Below are positions 42,969 through 51,374 of a stretch of DNA of 64,000 nt, piece by piece; positions within the stretch are counted from its first letter, which is position 1, and each line of letters begins with the position of its first letter. Source of the stretch: Alloscardovia venturai (GTDB taxonomy: Bacteria; Actinomycetota; Actinomycetes; Actinomycetales; Bifidobacteriaceae). Location of the stretch: assembly GCF_042676605.1 (NCBI RefSeq), contig NZ_JBHTHQ010000021.1:1-64000 (forward strand). The letters are read 5' to 3'. Both the position numbers and the translations under genes were made by a program. Below the pieces are notes generated by a model. It made no database searches. It was not told the origin of the DNA and saw nothing but the letters and a program-made list of their open reading frames with translations.

Positions 42969-43718
42969 CTAATGTGTGGAAGGGCGTCTATCGTCATAAA
43001 TCTGGTGTGACGGTGTATAAGGATTGTACTTATAGAGCAGCGCGTTTTCATAAGCAAACGCTACGATTTGTGAACGGTTCGTTGCATGAATTTTCGGTAG
43101 AATGTGCTTAATGTGCGTTTTGACAGTTTCTACAGAGATGTGGAGAGAACGAGCTACTTGCTCATTCGTTTCGCCTTCTGCAATCTGTATGATGACATCG
43201 CGCTCGCGCTGAGTAAGTTCATTAAACTCCTCATCAGCGAGACTGCTCCCGTGTGGAATGGTAGAAGAGTTAAGCGTGCGACTTACATATGCAGTGGAAG
43301 GAAGTGAACTAGAACTATTACGGTAAGCGGTGTCGTGGTGTGCTACTTCGCGGATGGTGGCGCATAAGTCATCTGCATCGATGTCTTTGAGCAGAAACTC
43401 ACTCGCGCCGAACTCGTGCGCGTAGAAACGGTGTTTTGGCGAATCGTATGATGTCAGAATAATAACGTGAGTGTGAGGTAAAGCATGCTTAATAGCTTGC
43501 GTAGCCTGAATCCCATCTACGAACGGCATGCGTATATCCATGAGAATGACATCAGGATGAAGTGAATGTGCCATTTCAATAGCTTGATTGCCGTTATACG
43601 CTTGAGCAATGACATGAATTGTCGAATCGCGCTCTACGAGCATGCGAATACCTTCGTTGATGAGAGTTTGGTCTTCCACCACGATTACACGAATGGGATG
43701 GTCGTACACTTCACTCAC
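42969..43718 (-). CDS. LuxR/NarL-type response regulator, no adjacent kinase
   Basis: A 249-residue two-domain regulator. The receiver domain (about 9-125) has VVEDQ, phospho-acceptor Asp61 in LMDIRMP, the conserved Thr/Ser (ILTSYD) and LLKD lysine. A serine-rich linker (about 130-165) precedes a LuxR helix-turn-helix (LTQRERDVIIQIAEGETNEQVA...VKTHI). No histidine kinase gene flanks it, so it is an orphan; the only linked gene is the ROK regulator. A 20-bp palindrome lies 33 bases upstream. Confidence 0.9.
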   Translation of the reverse strand: MSEVYDHPIRVIVVEDQTLINEGIRMLVERDSTIHVIAQAYNGNQAIEMAHSLHPDVILMDIRMPFVDGIQATQAIKHALPHTHVIILTSYDSPKHRFYAHEFGASEFLLKDIDADDLCATIREVAHHDTAYRNSSSSLPSTAYVSRTLNSSTIPHGSSLADEEFNELTQRERDVIIQIAEGETNEQVARSLHISVETVKTHIKHILPKIHATNRSQIVAFAYENALLYKYNPYTPSHQIYDDRRPSTH

Positions 43719-43751
43719 TTTTTCACGCTAACATTTTGCGCTGTGCGACGT

Positions 43752-43771
43752 TATCCCTCGAATGAGGGATA
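43752..43771. promoter_or_regulatory. 20-bp palindrome between response regulator and esterase
   Basis: TATCCCTC and GAGGGATA flank GAAT, a perfect 8-bp inverted repeat in the gap shared by the divergent luxR-type and esterase genes. A two-fold symmetrical site of this size is typical for a LuxR-type or other dimeric regulator; the binder is not known. Confidence 0.45.
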
Positions 43772-43833
43772 TGAGTTAAGCGTTACTATAGAGAGATAGA
43801 TTCAGCATGAATAATTGCAAAGGAGCATGGAAC

Positions 43834-44775
43834 ATGGATCTACGTGACACGTACTTGCCTCATTCGGATAGTGCTAACGAGAGAGTTATTGACAGTGTAC
43901 TTGCGAGTGATACATTCGATGGAGAATTTGCCATCTGCGATTCAGTCCGATATAAAGACGATGTTCCCCAAGCAGTTATGGACATTATTGCTCCGATGAG
44001 AGCAGAGCGTTTTGATGAAAAATATCCGCTCGTTGTATTCGTCCAAGGTAGCGGGTGGACGACTCCTCATCGTTTGTATGCCTTTGGAAGATTGCTTAAT
44101 CTCAGTGCACGAGGATATGTTGTAGCAACTATTAGTCACCGTGACAGTTTACAAGGAGAAAACCCGTTTCCTGCCTACCTTGAGGATGTGAAATCTGCAA
44201 TTCGATTCTTAAAGCTTCATGCTTCGCGATATCACATTGACAGTAAACGTGTGGGGATATGGGGAACTTCTTCTGGGGCAAATGCTGCGCTTCTTGTAGC
44301 TATGACAGCAGGTGATAAACGATATGATGACGGCACGAATTCTGGTATAAATGATGCCGTTGACTACGTTGTCTCATGCTTTGCGCCGAGCGATATTTAT
44401 GGCATTTTGAGCGGAGAAGAGCGTAATCCTAGCCCAGATATCGTCGGTTGTGAGAAGCCTATCGTCGGTATGAGTCAGACTCAAAGCTGGGATAATACTG
44501 ATGAAATTATTCGTCAGAGAGCATGGGATATGAGTCCTGTACGTATTGTCTCACACCAGAAAAAGTATCCTCCTTTGCTGCTCCTTCACGGTGATGCTGA
44601 CGAGATTGTCAATATCGACGAGACATTAAAGCTCTATCATCTGCTTCGTGATACAGGTAGTGATGTGCGTTGTATAAAAGTACGAGGAGGTGAGCATGAG
44701 GGAAACTTTTGGAGCAGCGCGGTAGATAACGTGATTTATGACTTTATTGACGATCATGCGGACAAACAGTTGTAA
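43834..44775 (+). CDS. Alpha/beta hydrolase, BD-FAE-like esterase
   Basis: Intracellular carboxylesterase-like protein, 313 residues, no signal peptide. The nucleophile elbow GTSSG has Ser146; Asp256 in HGDADEIV and His288 in GGEHEG complete the triad. The family includes feruloyl or acetyl esterases acting on plant sugars. ATG 43834 is preferred for AAAGGAG upstream; ATG 43807 is an alternative. It ends overlapping lacI by 32 bases on the other strand. Beside the xylo-oligosaccharide genes it may deacylate imported sugars; inferred. Confidence 0.82.
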   Translation: MDLRDTYLPHSDSANERVIDSVLASDTFDGEFAICDSVRYKDDVPQAVMDIIAPMRAERFDEKYPLVVFVQGSGWTTPHRLYAFGRLLNLSARGYVVATISHRDSLQGENPFPAYLEDVKSAIRFLKLHASRYHIDSKRVGIWGTSSGANAALLVAMTAGDKRYDDGTNSGINDAVDYVVSCFAPSDIYGILSGEERNPSPDIVGCEKPIVGMSQTQSWDNTDEIIRQRAWDMSPVRIVSHQKKYPPLLLLHGDADEIVNIDETLKLYHLLRDTGSDVRCIKVRGGEHEGNFWSSAVDNVIYDFIDDHADKQL

Positions 44776-45832
44776 GGTCAGAATCTGGCGTAGATGCTGA
44801 GGTATTTTGCGGAATGAAAGTCTGCGTGGAGTCTCTGACGACAAGACGCGTGGGGAGTATCGCACGTTTTGTAAGAGTTTTTTGATGTTTCTGCTGTGCT
44901 GAAATCATTTCGAGGGCAGACTGCGCCATCAAATCTATCGGCTGGCGAACGGTAGTCAATTGTGGGCTCAAAAATTGCGCACTTTGGATATCGTCAAATC
45001 CTACAATGGATAAATCGTTGGGGATGGAGATATTTAAGCGTCGCGCAGCTTCATAGAGAGCCATGCATTGCAAATCGCTGGATCCGAAAATGGCGCTTGG
45101 GCGGTTTTCTTGTGATAAGAGACTCATGGCGGGCTTAAAGGAGGATAGAGTGTTGAAAGTTCCCTCTCGTACGACAGATGGGTCGAAATCTAAATGAGCT
45201 TCATCGAGTGCTGCTTTATAACCGTCAAATCTCGCTCGGGAACATAGCATGGACATCGGTCCCGTCAGAATTCCGATGCGTGTATGCCCAAGCTCTATGA
45301 GATGGCGTGTGGCAGCAAGCCCTCCAGTCCAGTCATCTGCTTGAACGGAGTAATCTGCGGCATTGGGGTTTCCAGCAGGGTCAAGTATGACATAGGGGAT
45401 ATGATGCTCGTCGAGTTTTTTGTGTTCCACGCTAGTAAGTTTGGAGAACACGAGAATGACTCCGTATGGTGCGCGCCGAATGACGCCATTGATCCAATCG
45501 CTATCAGGGTGCGTGCGGTCTCCGCTCTCGGTTGCAATGACACTGAGTCCATAAGGTTTTGCGCTGTTGAGTACGCTACGCAGTACTTCAAGACTCCATA
45601 CAGTGTCGTAAGACTGGAGAACGACTTCGATGTAACTGCTTTTTGCAGATAAATTTGTGCGGCGGGCATAGTGTGCTTGCTTTAAGGCGTGTGTAATCAC
45701 TTCGCGCGTTTCCGGTGCAACGTCTGAGCGCCCATTGAGCACCTTTGATACAGTCGCGATAGAGTATCCGGTTTCCTCGGCGATATCGGATAATTGTTTC
45801 TGAGAATTTACATGCGATGAGTGTGATGTCAT
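44744..45832 (-). CDS. LacI-family repressor of the sugar-uptake cluster
   Basis: A 362-residue regulator with an N-terminal LacI helix-turn-helix (LSDIAEETGYSIATVSKVLNG, about 14-34) and a periplasmic-binding-type effector domain with GFDDIQSAQFLSPQLTTVRQP near 275-295. It is divergent from the solute-binding protein gene; two symmetrical sites of CGAAAGTTTCG lie in between. It resembles actinobacterial xylose/xylobiose regulators (BxlR-like) by neighbourhood and site; the effector is inferred to be a xylo-oligosaccharide. Confidence 0.87.
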   Translation of the reverse strand: MTSHSSHVNSQKQLSDIAEETGYSIATVSKVLNGRSDVAPETREVITHALKQAHYARRTNLSAKSSYIEVVLQSYDTVWSLEVLRSVLNSAKPYGLSVIATESGDRTHPDSDWINGVIRRAPYGVILVFSKLTSVEHKKLDEHHIPYVILDPAGNPNAADYSVQADDWTGGLAATRHLIELGHTRIGILTGPMSMLCSRARFDGYKAALDEAHLDFDPSVVREGTFNTLSSFKPAMSLLSQENRPSAIFGSSDLQCMALYEAARRLNISIPNDLSIVGFDDIQSAQFLSPQLTTVRQPIDLMAQSALEMISAQQKHQKTLTKRAILPTRLVVRDSTQTFIPQNTSASTPDSDLTTVCPHDRQ

Positions 45833-45944
45833 GGGAGTATTCTTTCCGCAATACGGTACGCTATGTGGCGCGCGACGTAGCGTTACAAAGGGCTTCGTAA
45901 AGCTACTAACAGTGTTTGCTAACGCGCTTATGCTAATAAGTTTA

Positions 45945-45955
45945 CGAAAGTTTCG
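45945..45955. promoter_or_regulatory. LacI-type operator, copy 1
   Basis: CGAAAGTTTCG, symmetrical about a central base, 113 bases upstream of lacI. Its reverse complement CGAAACTTTCG is the element I recall upstream of xylanase genes in Streptomyces. Probably autoregulates lacI. Confidence 0.6.
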
Positions 45956-46060
45956 AATTTTTTCAAAATTATTGTAGGGGAATTTCTCTTAAAGCATTGA
46001 AAATTAGCCTGTGATGTGGCAGATGGAGCAATGAGATACATAGAGTAATAGTTTGATGAG

Positions 46061-46089
46061 TTGACTAATTAAGTTCAAGATAATACCAT
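46061..46089 (+). promoter_or_regulatory. Possible promoter of the ABC importer
   Basis: TTGACT (46061-46066) and TACCAT (46084-46089) are 17 bases apart. The downstream operator copy 2 lies about 90 bases further, so it would block elongation rather than RNA polymerase binding; another promoter nearer the gene is possible. Confidence 0.35.
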
Positions 46090-46181
46090 GAAATTGTCGG
46101 AAAAATAGAGAAAGTGGTAGTGAAAATTGTTATAAATCTCTTCCAAAGATGGAGGAGAAGAAAAAACTTCTATCATATTCT

Positions 46182-46192
46182 CGAAAGTTTCG
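46182..46192. promoter_or_regulatory. LacI-type operator, copy 2
   Basis: A second exact CGAAAGTTTCG, 38 bases before the start of the solute-binding lipoprotein, followed by a further half-site CGAAAGTTAC. Same bases as copy 1 extended by AA, supporting one regulator for both sites. Confidence 0.6.
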
Positions 46193-46230
46193 AAAGTTAC
46201 CAATGATGGTAGTGTGTTAGGAGAAAGACA

Positions 46231-47514
46231 ATGAAGTTTCAACAGATAGCTGCAGCAGGTTTAGCTGCTGTGACGCTCGTCAGCATGGCGGCATGCTCAA
46301 GTTCTTCTAGCGGCAGCGCTGATGGAAAGACAGAGGTTGTTGTATGGCAGAATTCCACCACCGGCGATGGTGTTAAGTTCTGGAAAGATGCTGCTAAGGA
46401 CTATATGACAAAGAATCCTAAGGTCAACGTCAAGATTGAGGCGATTCAGAATGAGGATATGGATGGAAAGCTTCAGACAGCTTTGCAGGATCCTGATTCC
46501 GCGCCAGATATTTTCCTTAGTCGTGGAGGGCAGAAGCTTCGCGATCAGGTTGAAGCTGGTCAGGTTATGGATATTACTGACAAGCTGAGCAGTAATGCAA
46601 AGAAAGAGATGAAGATTGCACTGACGTCACAGACTATCGACGGCAAGATTTATGGTATGCCATTAGATGCATTGCCTGGTGGTTTCTGGTACTCGAAAGA
46701 TTTGTTTGCGAAGGCAGGCATTACTCAAACTCCTACGACGTGGGCAGAATTTACAGATGCAGTAGCAAAGTTGAAAGCTGCTGGCATTACACCGATTGCT
46801 TTGGGAGGTAAAGACGCGTGGCCTGCTGCGCATTGGTACTATTGGTTTGCATTGCGTGAGTGCTCATCTAAAGCGTTTACTCAGGCGCAGAAGACCAAGA
46901 ATTTCTCGGATAAATGCTGGGTCCGTGCAGGCGAAGATGTTCAGAAACTCAAGGATTTGAATGCGTTCAACGATGGCTACTTGACTACTCCTGCACAGCA
47001 GGGTGCAAGCTCATCAGCAGGTTTGATTGCAAACCACATGGCAGCGATGGAGCTTATGGGGTCTTGGGATCCGGGCGTAATTCGTGATTTGACTCCTGAT
47101 AAGAAGGATATGAAGGACCTCGGCTACTTTGCTTTCCCTAAGATCGATGGAGGTCAGGGTGACCCTACTGCGATTATGGGTGGAGCAGATGCCATGGCTG
47201 TCAGTGCGAATGCTCCAAAAGAAGCCGTAGACTTCCTCAATTTTATTTCGACGAAGGAATATCAGGAAAAGTATGCTACTGCGTTCGCTACGATTCCTGC
47301 CGCTGAGAGTGCTCAAGGTGTCTTGACGAATCCTGCGATTCTTGAGGCTATGGATGTCTACAAGAAAGCAAGTTCAGAGTCCTTGTGGCTTGATACGGTC
47401 CTTGGTCAGAATGTGGGTAATGCGCTTAATGAGGGCGTAGTGAACTTACTTGCAGGCAAAGGAACTGCGACTGACATTATCAAAACAGTAGAAGCTGCAG
47501 CAAAGAAGGGATAA
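46231..47514 (+). CDS. Sugar ABC transporter solute-binding lipoprotein (xylobiose-type)
   Basis: Extracellular receptor of a family-1 carbohydrate importer, 427 residues. A lipoprotein signal with lipobox MAAC (Cys22) is followed by a Ser-rich tether. The VVVWQNSTTG start, PDIFLSRGGQ and the MPLDALPGGFWYSKDLF strand fit the BxlE group of xylobiose/xylo-oligosaccharide binders. AGGAGA lies upstream. It opens the importer operon and is controlled by the LacI sites. Other disaccharides (arabino- or gluco-) are possible. Confidence 0.87.
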   Translation: MKFQQIAAAGLAAVTLVSMAACSSSSSGSADGKTEVVVWQNSTTGDGVKFWKDAAKDYMTKNPKVNVKIEAIQNEDMDGKLQTALQDPDSAPDIFLSRGGQKLRDQVEAGQVMDITDKLSSNAKKEMKIALTSQTIDGKIYGMPLDALPGGFWYSKDLFAKAGITQTPTTWAEFTDAVAKLKAAGITPIALGGKDAWPAAHWYYWFALRECSSKAFTQAQKTKNFSDKCWVRAGEDVQKLKDLNAFNDGYLTTPAQQGASSSAGLIANHMAAMELMGSWDPGVIRDLTPDKKDMKDLGYFAFPKIDGGQGDPTAIMGGADAMAVSANAPKEAVDFLNFISTKEYQEKYATAFATIPAAESAQGVLTNPAILEAMDVYKKASSESLWLDTVLGQNVGNALNEGVVNLLAGKGTATDIIKTVEAAAKKG

Positions 47515-47572
47515 GTCTAAGGGATAAATCTAAAGACTAGACGTGTTTAGCGAAGCTAGACATCGCATATGT

Positions 47573-47630
47573 GCAGGACTGCGTTAAGCAGATGCAGTAT
47601 TCCCATTCATCGGACCTAGCGTAGTCCTGC
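47573..47630 (+). terminator. Attenuator-like hairpin between lipoprotein and permease genes
   Basis: Bases 47573-47585 pair with 47618-47630 over 13 bp with two wobble pairs. Hairpins at this place in sugar importers commonly keep the binding protein more abundant than the permeases. Confidence 0.45.
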
Positions 47631-47700
47631 TCCTTCCAATAAATGACGTTGTAAACCATTCTTTAATTGTTATGTGACATGTGAGTCAAGGGAGACTATC

Positions 47701-48696
47701 ATGAGTGCGACACACATTAAAGCTCGATCGCGAGTTTCTTCTATACGCAAAGATAAGCTTCAAAAAGGCATTGAGATTGCTGTCCTTTCGGGACCAGCGC
47801 TGATAATGTTCCTTGGCTTTGTCATCTTGCCAGTGTTTATGGCAGCATACTATGGCTTCTTTAAGTGGAAGGGGTATGGAAAGCCAAATGTTAACGGTAC
47901 ATTCATAGGTTTGCAGAACTATGTGGTCATCTTCCAAGATGCGAATTTCCAGCAGGCATTTTTACATACCATGCTCATCTTGGTGGCGTCCCTCGTAATT
48001 CAGGCACCGTTAGCAATTTTGTTTGCGCTCTTACTAAATCAGAAGTTTAAGGGGCGCGCTATCATTCGTACTCTTATCTTTGTGCCGTATGTGGTCTCTG
48101 AAGTAATCGTAGGTACAGGTTGGTCGTTAATGCTTCAAACAACCGGTGCTGTCAATGCGATTTTGAAGAGTTGGGGTTTGCCTGGCGCTGATTGGATTTC
48201 TGATCCTAAGATTGCGTTTTGGACGTTGATGCTTATCATCACATGGAAATATATAGGCTTCGCTGTGATATTGATGATTGCAGGTATGCAGTCTATTCCA
48301 GAAGACTTATATGAGGCTGCAAAAGTTGACGGGGCTGGTTTCTGGCAGCAGCAGTGGAGCATTACTCTTCCATTGCTCGCTCCGACTATTCGTATTTGGG
48401 CATTTATGTCTATCATTGGTTCGCTTCAGCTCTTCGACTTGGTCTATATCATTTGGGGACAATATGTCTCGTCGACTGCAGGCACATCCACTATGGCGAC
48501 CTACATGGTGCGCGAAGGAAGATTGGCAAATAATTACGGTTATGGTTCAGCAGTTGCAGTCGTGATTTTCGTCATTTCTCTCGTTATCGCATTAAGCTAT
48601 CAACATTTTGTGCTGAATAGAGATCTTGATGGTGCGATTACAACACGGGAAAATACTGTAAAAAATAGGAAGAACGGTAAGAAGGTGGCACGATGA
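47701..48696 (+). CDS. Sugar ABC transporter permease 1
   Basis: Inner-membrane subunit, 331 residues, about six helices. The EAA loop is EAAKVDGAGFWQQQWSITLPLLAPT. ATG 47701 has AAGGGAG upstream; the frame opens at 47674. The stop overlaps permease 2 as ATGA. No ATPase gene follows; in actinobacteria a shared MsiK ATPase elsewhere usually serves such systems. Confidence 0.9.
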   Translation: MSATHIKARSRVSSIRKDKLQKGIEIAVLSGPALIMFLGFVILPVFMAAYYGFFKWKGYGKPNVNGTFIGLQNYVVIFQDANFQQAFLHTMLILVASLVIQAPLAILFALLLNQKFKGRAIIRTLIFVPYVVSEVIVGTGWSLMLQTTGAVNAILKSWGLPGADWISDPKIAFWTLMLIITWKYIGFAVILMIAGMQSIPEDLYEAAKVDGAGFWQQQWSITLPLLAPTIRIWAFMSIIGSLQLFDLVYIIWGQYVSSTAGTSTMATYMVREGRLANNYGYGSAVAVVIFVISLVIALSYQHFVLNRDLDGAITTRENTVKNRKNGKKVAR

Positions 48697-49568
48697 GTGT
48701 ACGTTCATCACAGCATACATATGATCCACTGAAGATGCGTAAGTCCCAGAAGACGCCATGGGGGCATCCGGTAGTATATCTGCTATCTTTCATTCTTGTT
48801 CTTATCTGCATACTTCCAGTGGTATACATCATCATCGGAGGATTTAGGACAAATTCTCAGATTACTCGAGATCCTGCTGGTCTTCCAAACCCGTGGAATC
48901 TAGAGAACTATCGTGTGGTTTTTACCTCGAATATATTTTGGCATGAGCTTGTCAATTCGCTGATCGTTTCTGTAGCAACCATGGTAGGGATTGTCGTACT
49001 GAGCCTCATGGTGAGTTTTGTACTTGCGCGATATAATTTCCGGTTGCGTAATGTGATGTATTCGCTCTTTGCGGCAGGAATGATGTTCCCTATAACGGTA
49101 GCAATTACGCCGTTATATTTGCTACTCAAACAATTACATTTACTCAATTCTCATGCCGGACTCATTTTGCCACAGATTGCATTCGGTCTGCCTCAAGCAA
49201 TTATTATCTTGGTCCCATTCTTGCAATCGATACCGCAAGAGCTTGAGGAAGCTGCAATGATTGACGGTTCTTCACGCTTGGGATTCTTCTTCCGTATGGT
49301 ACTTCCGCTGAGTTGGCCGGGTGTAGCGACGGTTGGTATTTTAGCCTTCGTCGCAAGCTGGAATGCGTACATGTTACCGCTGTTCTTACTCAATGACTCA
49401 TCAAAGTATACATTACCGCTGGGCGTACAGATGTTTAGCACTCAGCACTCTGTAGATACGGCGCAAGTACTGGCATTTACAGCATTGAGCATGATTCCTG
49501 CGCTGATCTGTTTCACTATTTTCCAGAAGAAGATAGTAGGCGGACTAGCAGGCGCAGTCAAAGGTTAA
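48693..49568 (+). CDS. Sugar ABC transporter permease 2
   Basis: Second permease, 291 residues, MalG type with six helices. The EAA loop is EEAAMIDGSSRLGFFFRMVLPLSWPG. Coupled to permease 1 by a 4-base overlap. GH43 follows after 107 bases. Confidence 0.9.
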   Translation: MSVRSSQHTYDPLKMRKSQKTPWGHPVVYLLSFILVLICILPVVYIIIGGFRTNSQITRDPAGLPNPWNLENYRVVFTSNIFWHELVNSLIVSVATMVGIVVLSLMVSFVLARYNFRLRNVMYSLFAAGMMFPITVAITPLYLLLKQLHLLNSHAGLILPQIAFGLPQAIIILVPFLQSIPQELEEAAMIDGSSRLGFFFRMVLPLSWPGVATVGILAFVASWNAYMLPLFLLNDSSKYTLPLGVQMFSTQHSVDTAQVLAFTALSMIPALICFTIFQKKIVGGLAGAVKG

Positions 49569-49675
49569 GAGCAATTAAGATGTGTGGCGGGCTGTTTTCG
49601 TCGTCACTCACAGCCCGTCACTTCTTTTCATACGATTTATTTTCTATCCATTTCTTCATCGGAGAGGAAAATATA

Positions 49676-51307
49676 ATGAAGATTTCTAATCCTGTACTCC
49701 CAGGTTTTAACGCAGATCCGTCAATGATTCGTGTAGGAGACACCTACTATATCGCAAATTCGACATTTGAATGGTTCCCAGGCGTTCGTTTGCATGAATC
49801 ACAAGATATGATTCACTGGAGCCTTATACCGAGTCCACTCACGAGACCTGAACAAATTGACATGCGCGGTGTACCGTCTTCTGGAGGAGTGTGGGCTCCT
49901 GACTTAAGTTATGCTGATGGTAAATTTTGGTTGGTCTATTCGAATATTTCGATGGTAGATGGCGCCTTTAAGGATGGTACTAACTATCTTGTTACTGCCG
50001 AAGATATACGCGGACCGTGGTCTGACCCGATTCGCTTAAATTTTACCGGTTTTGATGCATCGCTATTTCACGATGATGATGGACGTAAATATTTAGTTCA
50101 GCAAACGTGGGATTTTAGAGAGTATCATCATCCTTTCGATGGAATTACTCTGACAGAGTTTGATACGTCGACCATGACTCTCAAGCCTGAAACTGCGCGG
50201 ACCATATGGCGCGGCACGAAAGCAAAACTTGTAGAGGGACCACATCTTTATAAAATTAACGGATATTATTATCTCTTCTGTGCAGAAGGAGGTACTGTCT
50301 ATACGCATCAGGAGTCCGTGGCTCGTTCACAAACCTTGGAAGCAATGAGCTTTGAGGGAATGCCGAGTAACCCATTCATTACGAATTTTGACACTCCTGA
50401 TTCGTACTTACAAAAACAAGGGCATGGCGCTCTTGTAAATACTCCTTCAGGGCAGTGGTACTACGCATCTTTGTGCGCTCGCCCGTGGCATCACGACAAT
50501 GAACCAGCATATGATCCGCGTGGATGGAGCACGCTAGGACGCGAGACATCTATTCAGCAAGTTGAATGGGATGATGACGGATGGCCGTACATCGTAGGTG
50601 GTCATGGCGGTCAACGTTATGTAGATGCTCCGCGTGATGGAATCGCAACAGATGTACCCAGCCATCACAATCAGCATGATGAATTTGACTCTCATAAACT
50701 CGACTTGAATTGGAATACTCTGCGTGTCCCGTTCACAGAGAAAATGGGGCACGTAGGAGACGGAGAACTTGTCCTTCATGGACAGGGCTCCCTAAGAAAC
50801 CTGTTTGATTTGTCTCTTGTCGCGCGACGTTGGCAAGCTTTTAATTTTGACTCACACGTCTATCTCGAATTTAATCCCACAACATATATGGCAATGGCGG
50901 GATTAACGAACTACTATAACGATTTTTGCTGGTCATGGATCTATGTCACGTGGGATGAAAAACGCGAATGCCGAGTCATCGATGTAGCTCAAAATAACCG
51001 CCAGACATATACGACTTTCCTGCAAGATAAGGCAATCGCTATACCAGATGGTATCAGTGGTGTATGGCTAAAAACGAAAGTGCGTACTCAGTCGTATACG
51101 TATGAGTACTCCTTCGATGGGGAGAATTGGCATGAAATTCCAGTACAACTTGATGCAGCGCTTCTCTCTGATGAATATGTCAATCAAACTTATGGGGGGT
51201 TCTTTACGGGAGCGTTTGTAGGTTTGGCATGCGTCGATGTATCTGGGTATAGAGCAGATGCTCGCTTCAAACACTTCGACTATAAAGAGCAGAACGATAC
51301 GTTGTAA
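49676..51307 (+). CDS. GH43 beta-xylosidase
   Basis: Intracellular glycoside hydrolase (no signal peptide) that trims xylose from the non-reducing end of xylo-oligosaccharides; some also show arabinofuranosidase activity. The 543-residue length, opening NPVLPGFNADPSMIRVGD, and residues Asp14 (base), Asp127 (pKa modulator, GFDASLF) and Glu187 (acid, LVEGPHL) fit the five-bladed propeller plus C-terminal sandwich of subfamily 11 (Selenomonas SXA type). ATG 49676 has GGAGAGG upstream. It is the catabolic end of the importer operon. Confidence 0.92.
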   Translation: MKISNPVLPGFNADPSMIRVGDTYYIANSTFEWFPGVRLHESQDMIHWSLIPSPLTRPEQIDMRGVPSSGGVWAPDLSYADGKFWLVYSNISMVDGAFKDGTNYLVTAEDIRGPWSDPIRLNFTGFDASLFHDDDGRKYLVQQTWDFREYHHPFDGITLTEFDTSTMTLKPETARTIWRGTKAKLVEGPHLYKINGYYYLFCAEGGTVYTHQESVARSQTLEAMSFEGMPSNPFITNFDTPDSYLQKQGHGALVNTPSGQWYYASLCARPWHHDNEPAYDPRGWSTLGRETSIQQVEWDDDGWPYIVGGHGGQRYVDAPRDGIATDVPSHHNQHDEFDSHKLDLNWNTLRVPFTEKMGHVGDGELVLHGQGSLRNLFDLSLVARRWQAFNFDSHVYLEFNPTTYMAMAGLTNYYNDFCWSWIYVTWDEKRECRVIDVAQNNRQTYTTFLQDKAIAIPDGISGVWLKTKVRTQSYTYEYSFDGENWHEIPVQLDAALLSDEYVNQTYGGFFTGAFVGLACVDVSGYRADARFKHFDYKEQNDTL

Positions 51308-51374
51308 TAGTGTCAGTGAGAATCCTCATCCAGCTCATCCAGCGTTTGCCGTTTGAATGCGCTACACTTCATGT

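Larger units (their letters stand above)
45833..46230. other. 398-base divergent control region lacI / importer
   Basis: An AT-rich non-coding stretch that holds two LacI-type operators (45945-45955, 46182-46192), a possible promoter (TTGACT 46061-46066 and TACCAT 46084-46089, spacer 17) and the ribosome site AGGAGA of the lipoprotein gene. No open frame is supported. Confidence 0.5.
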
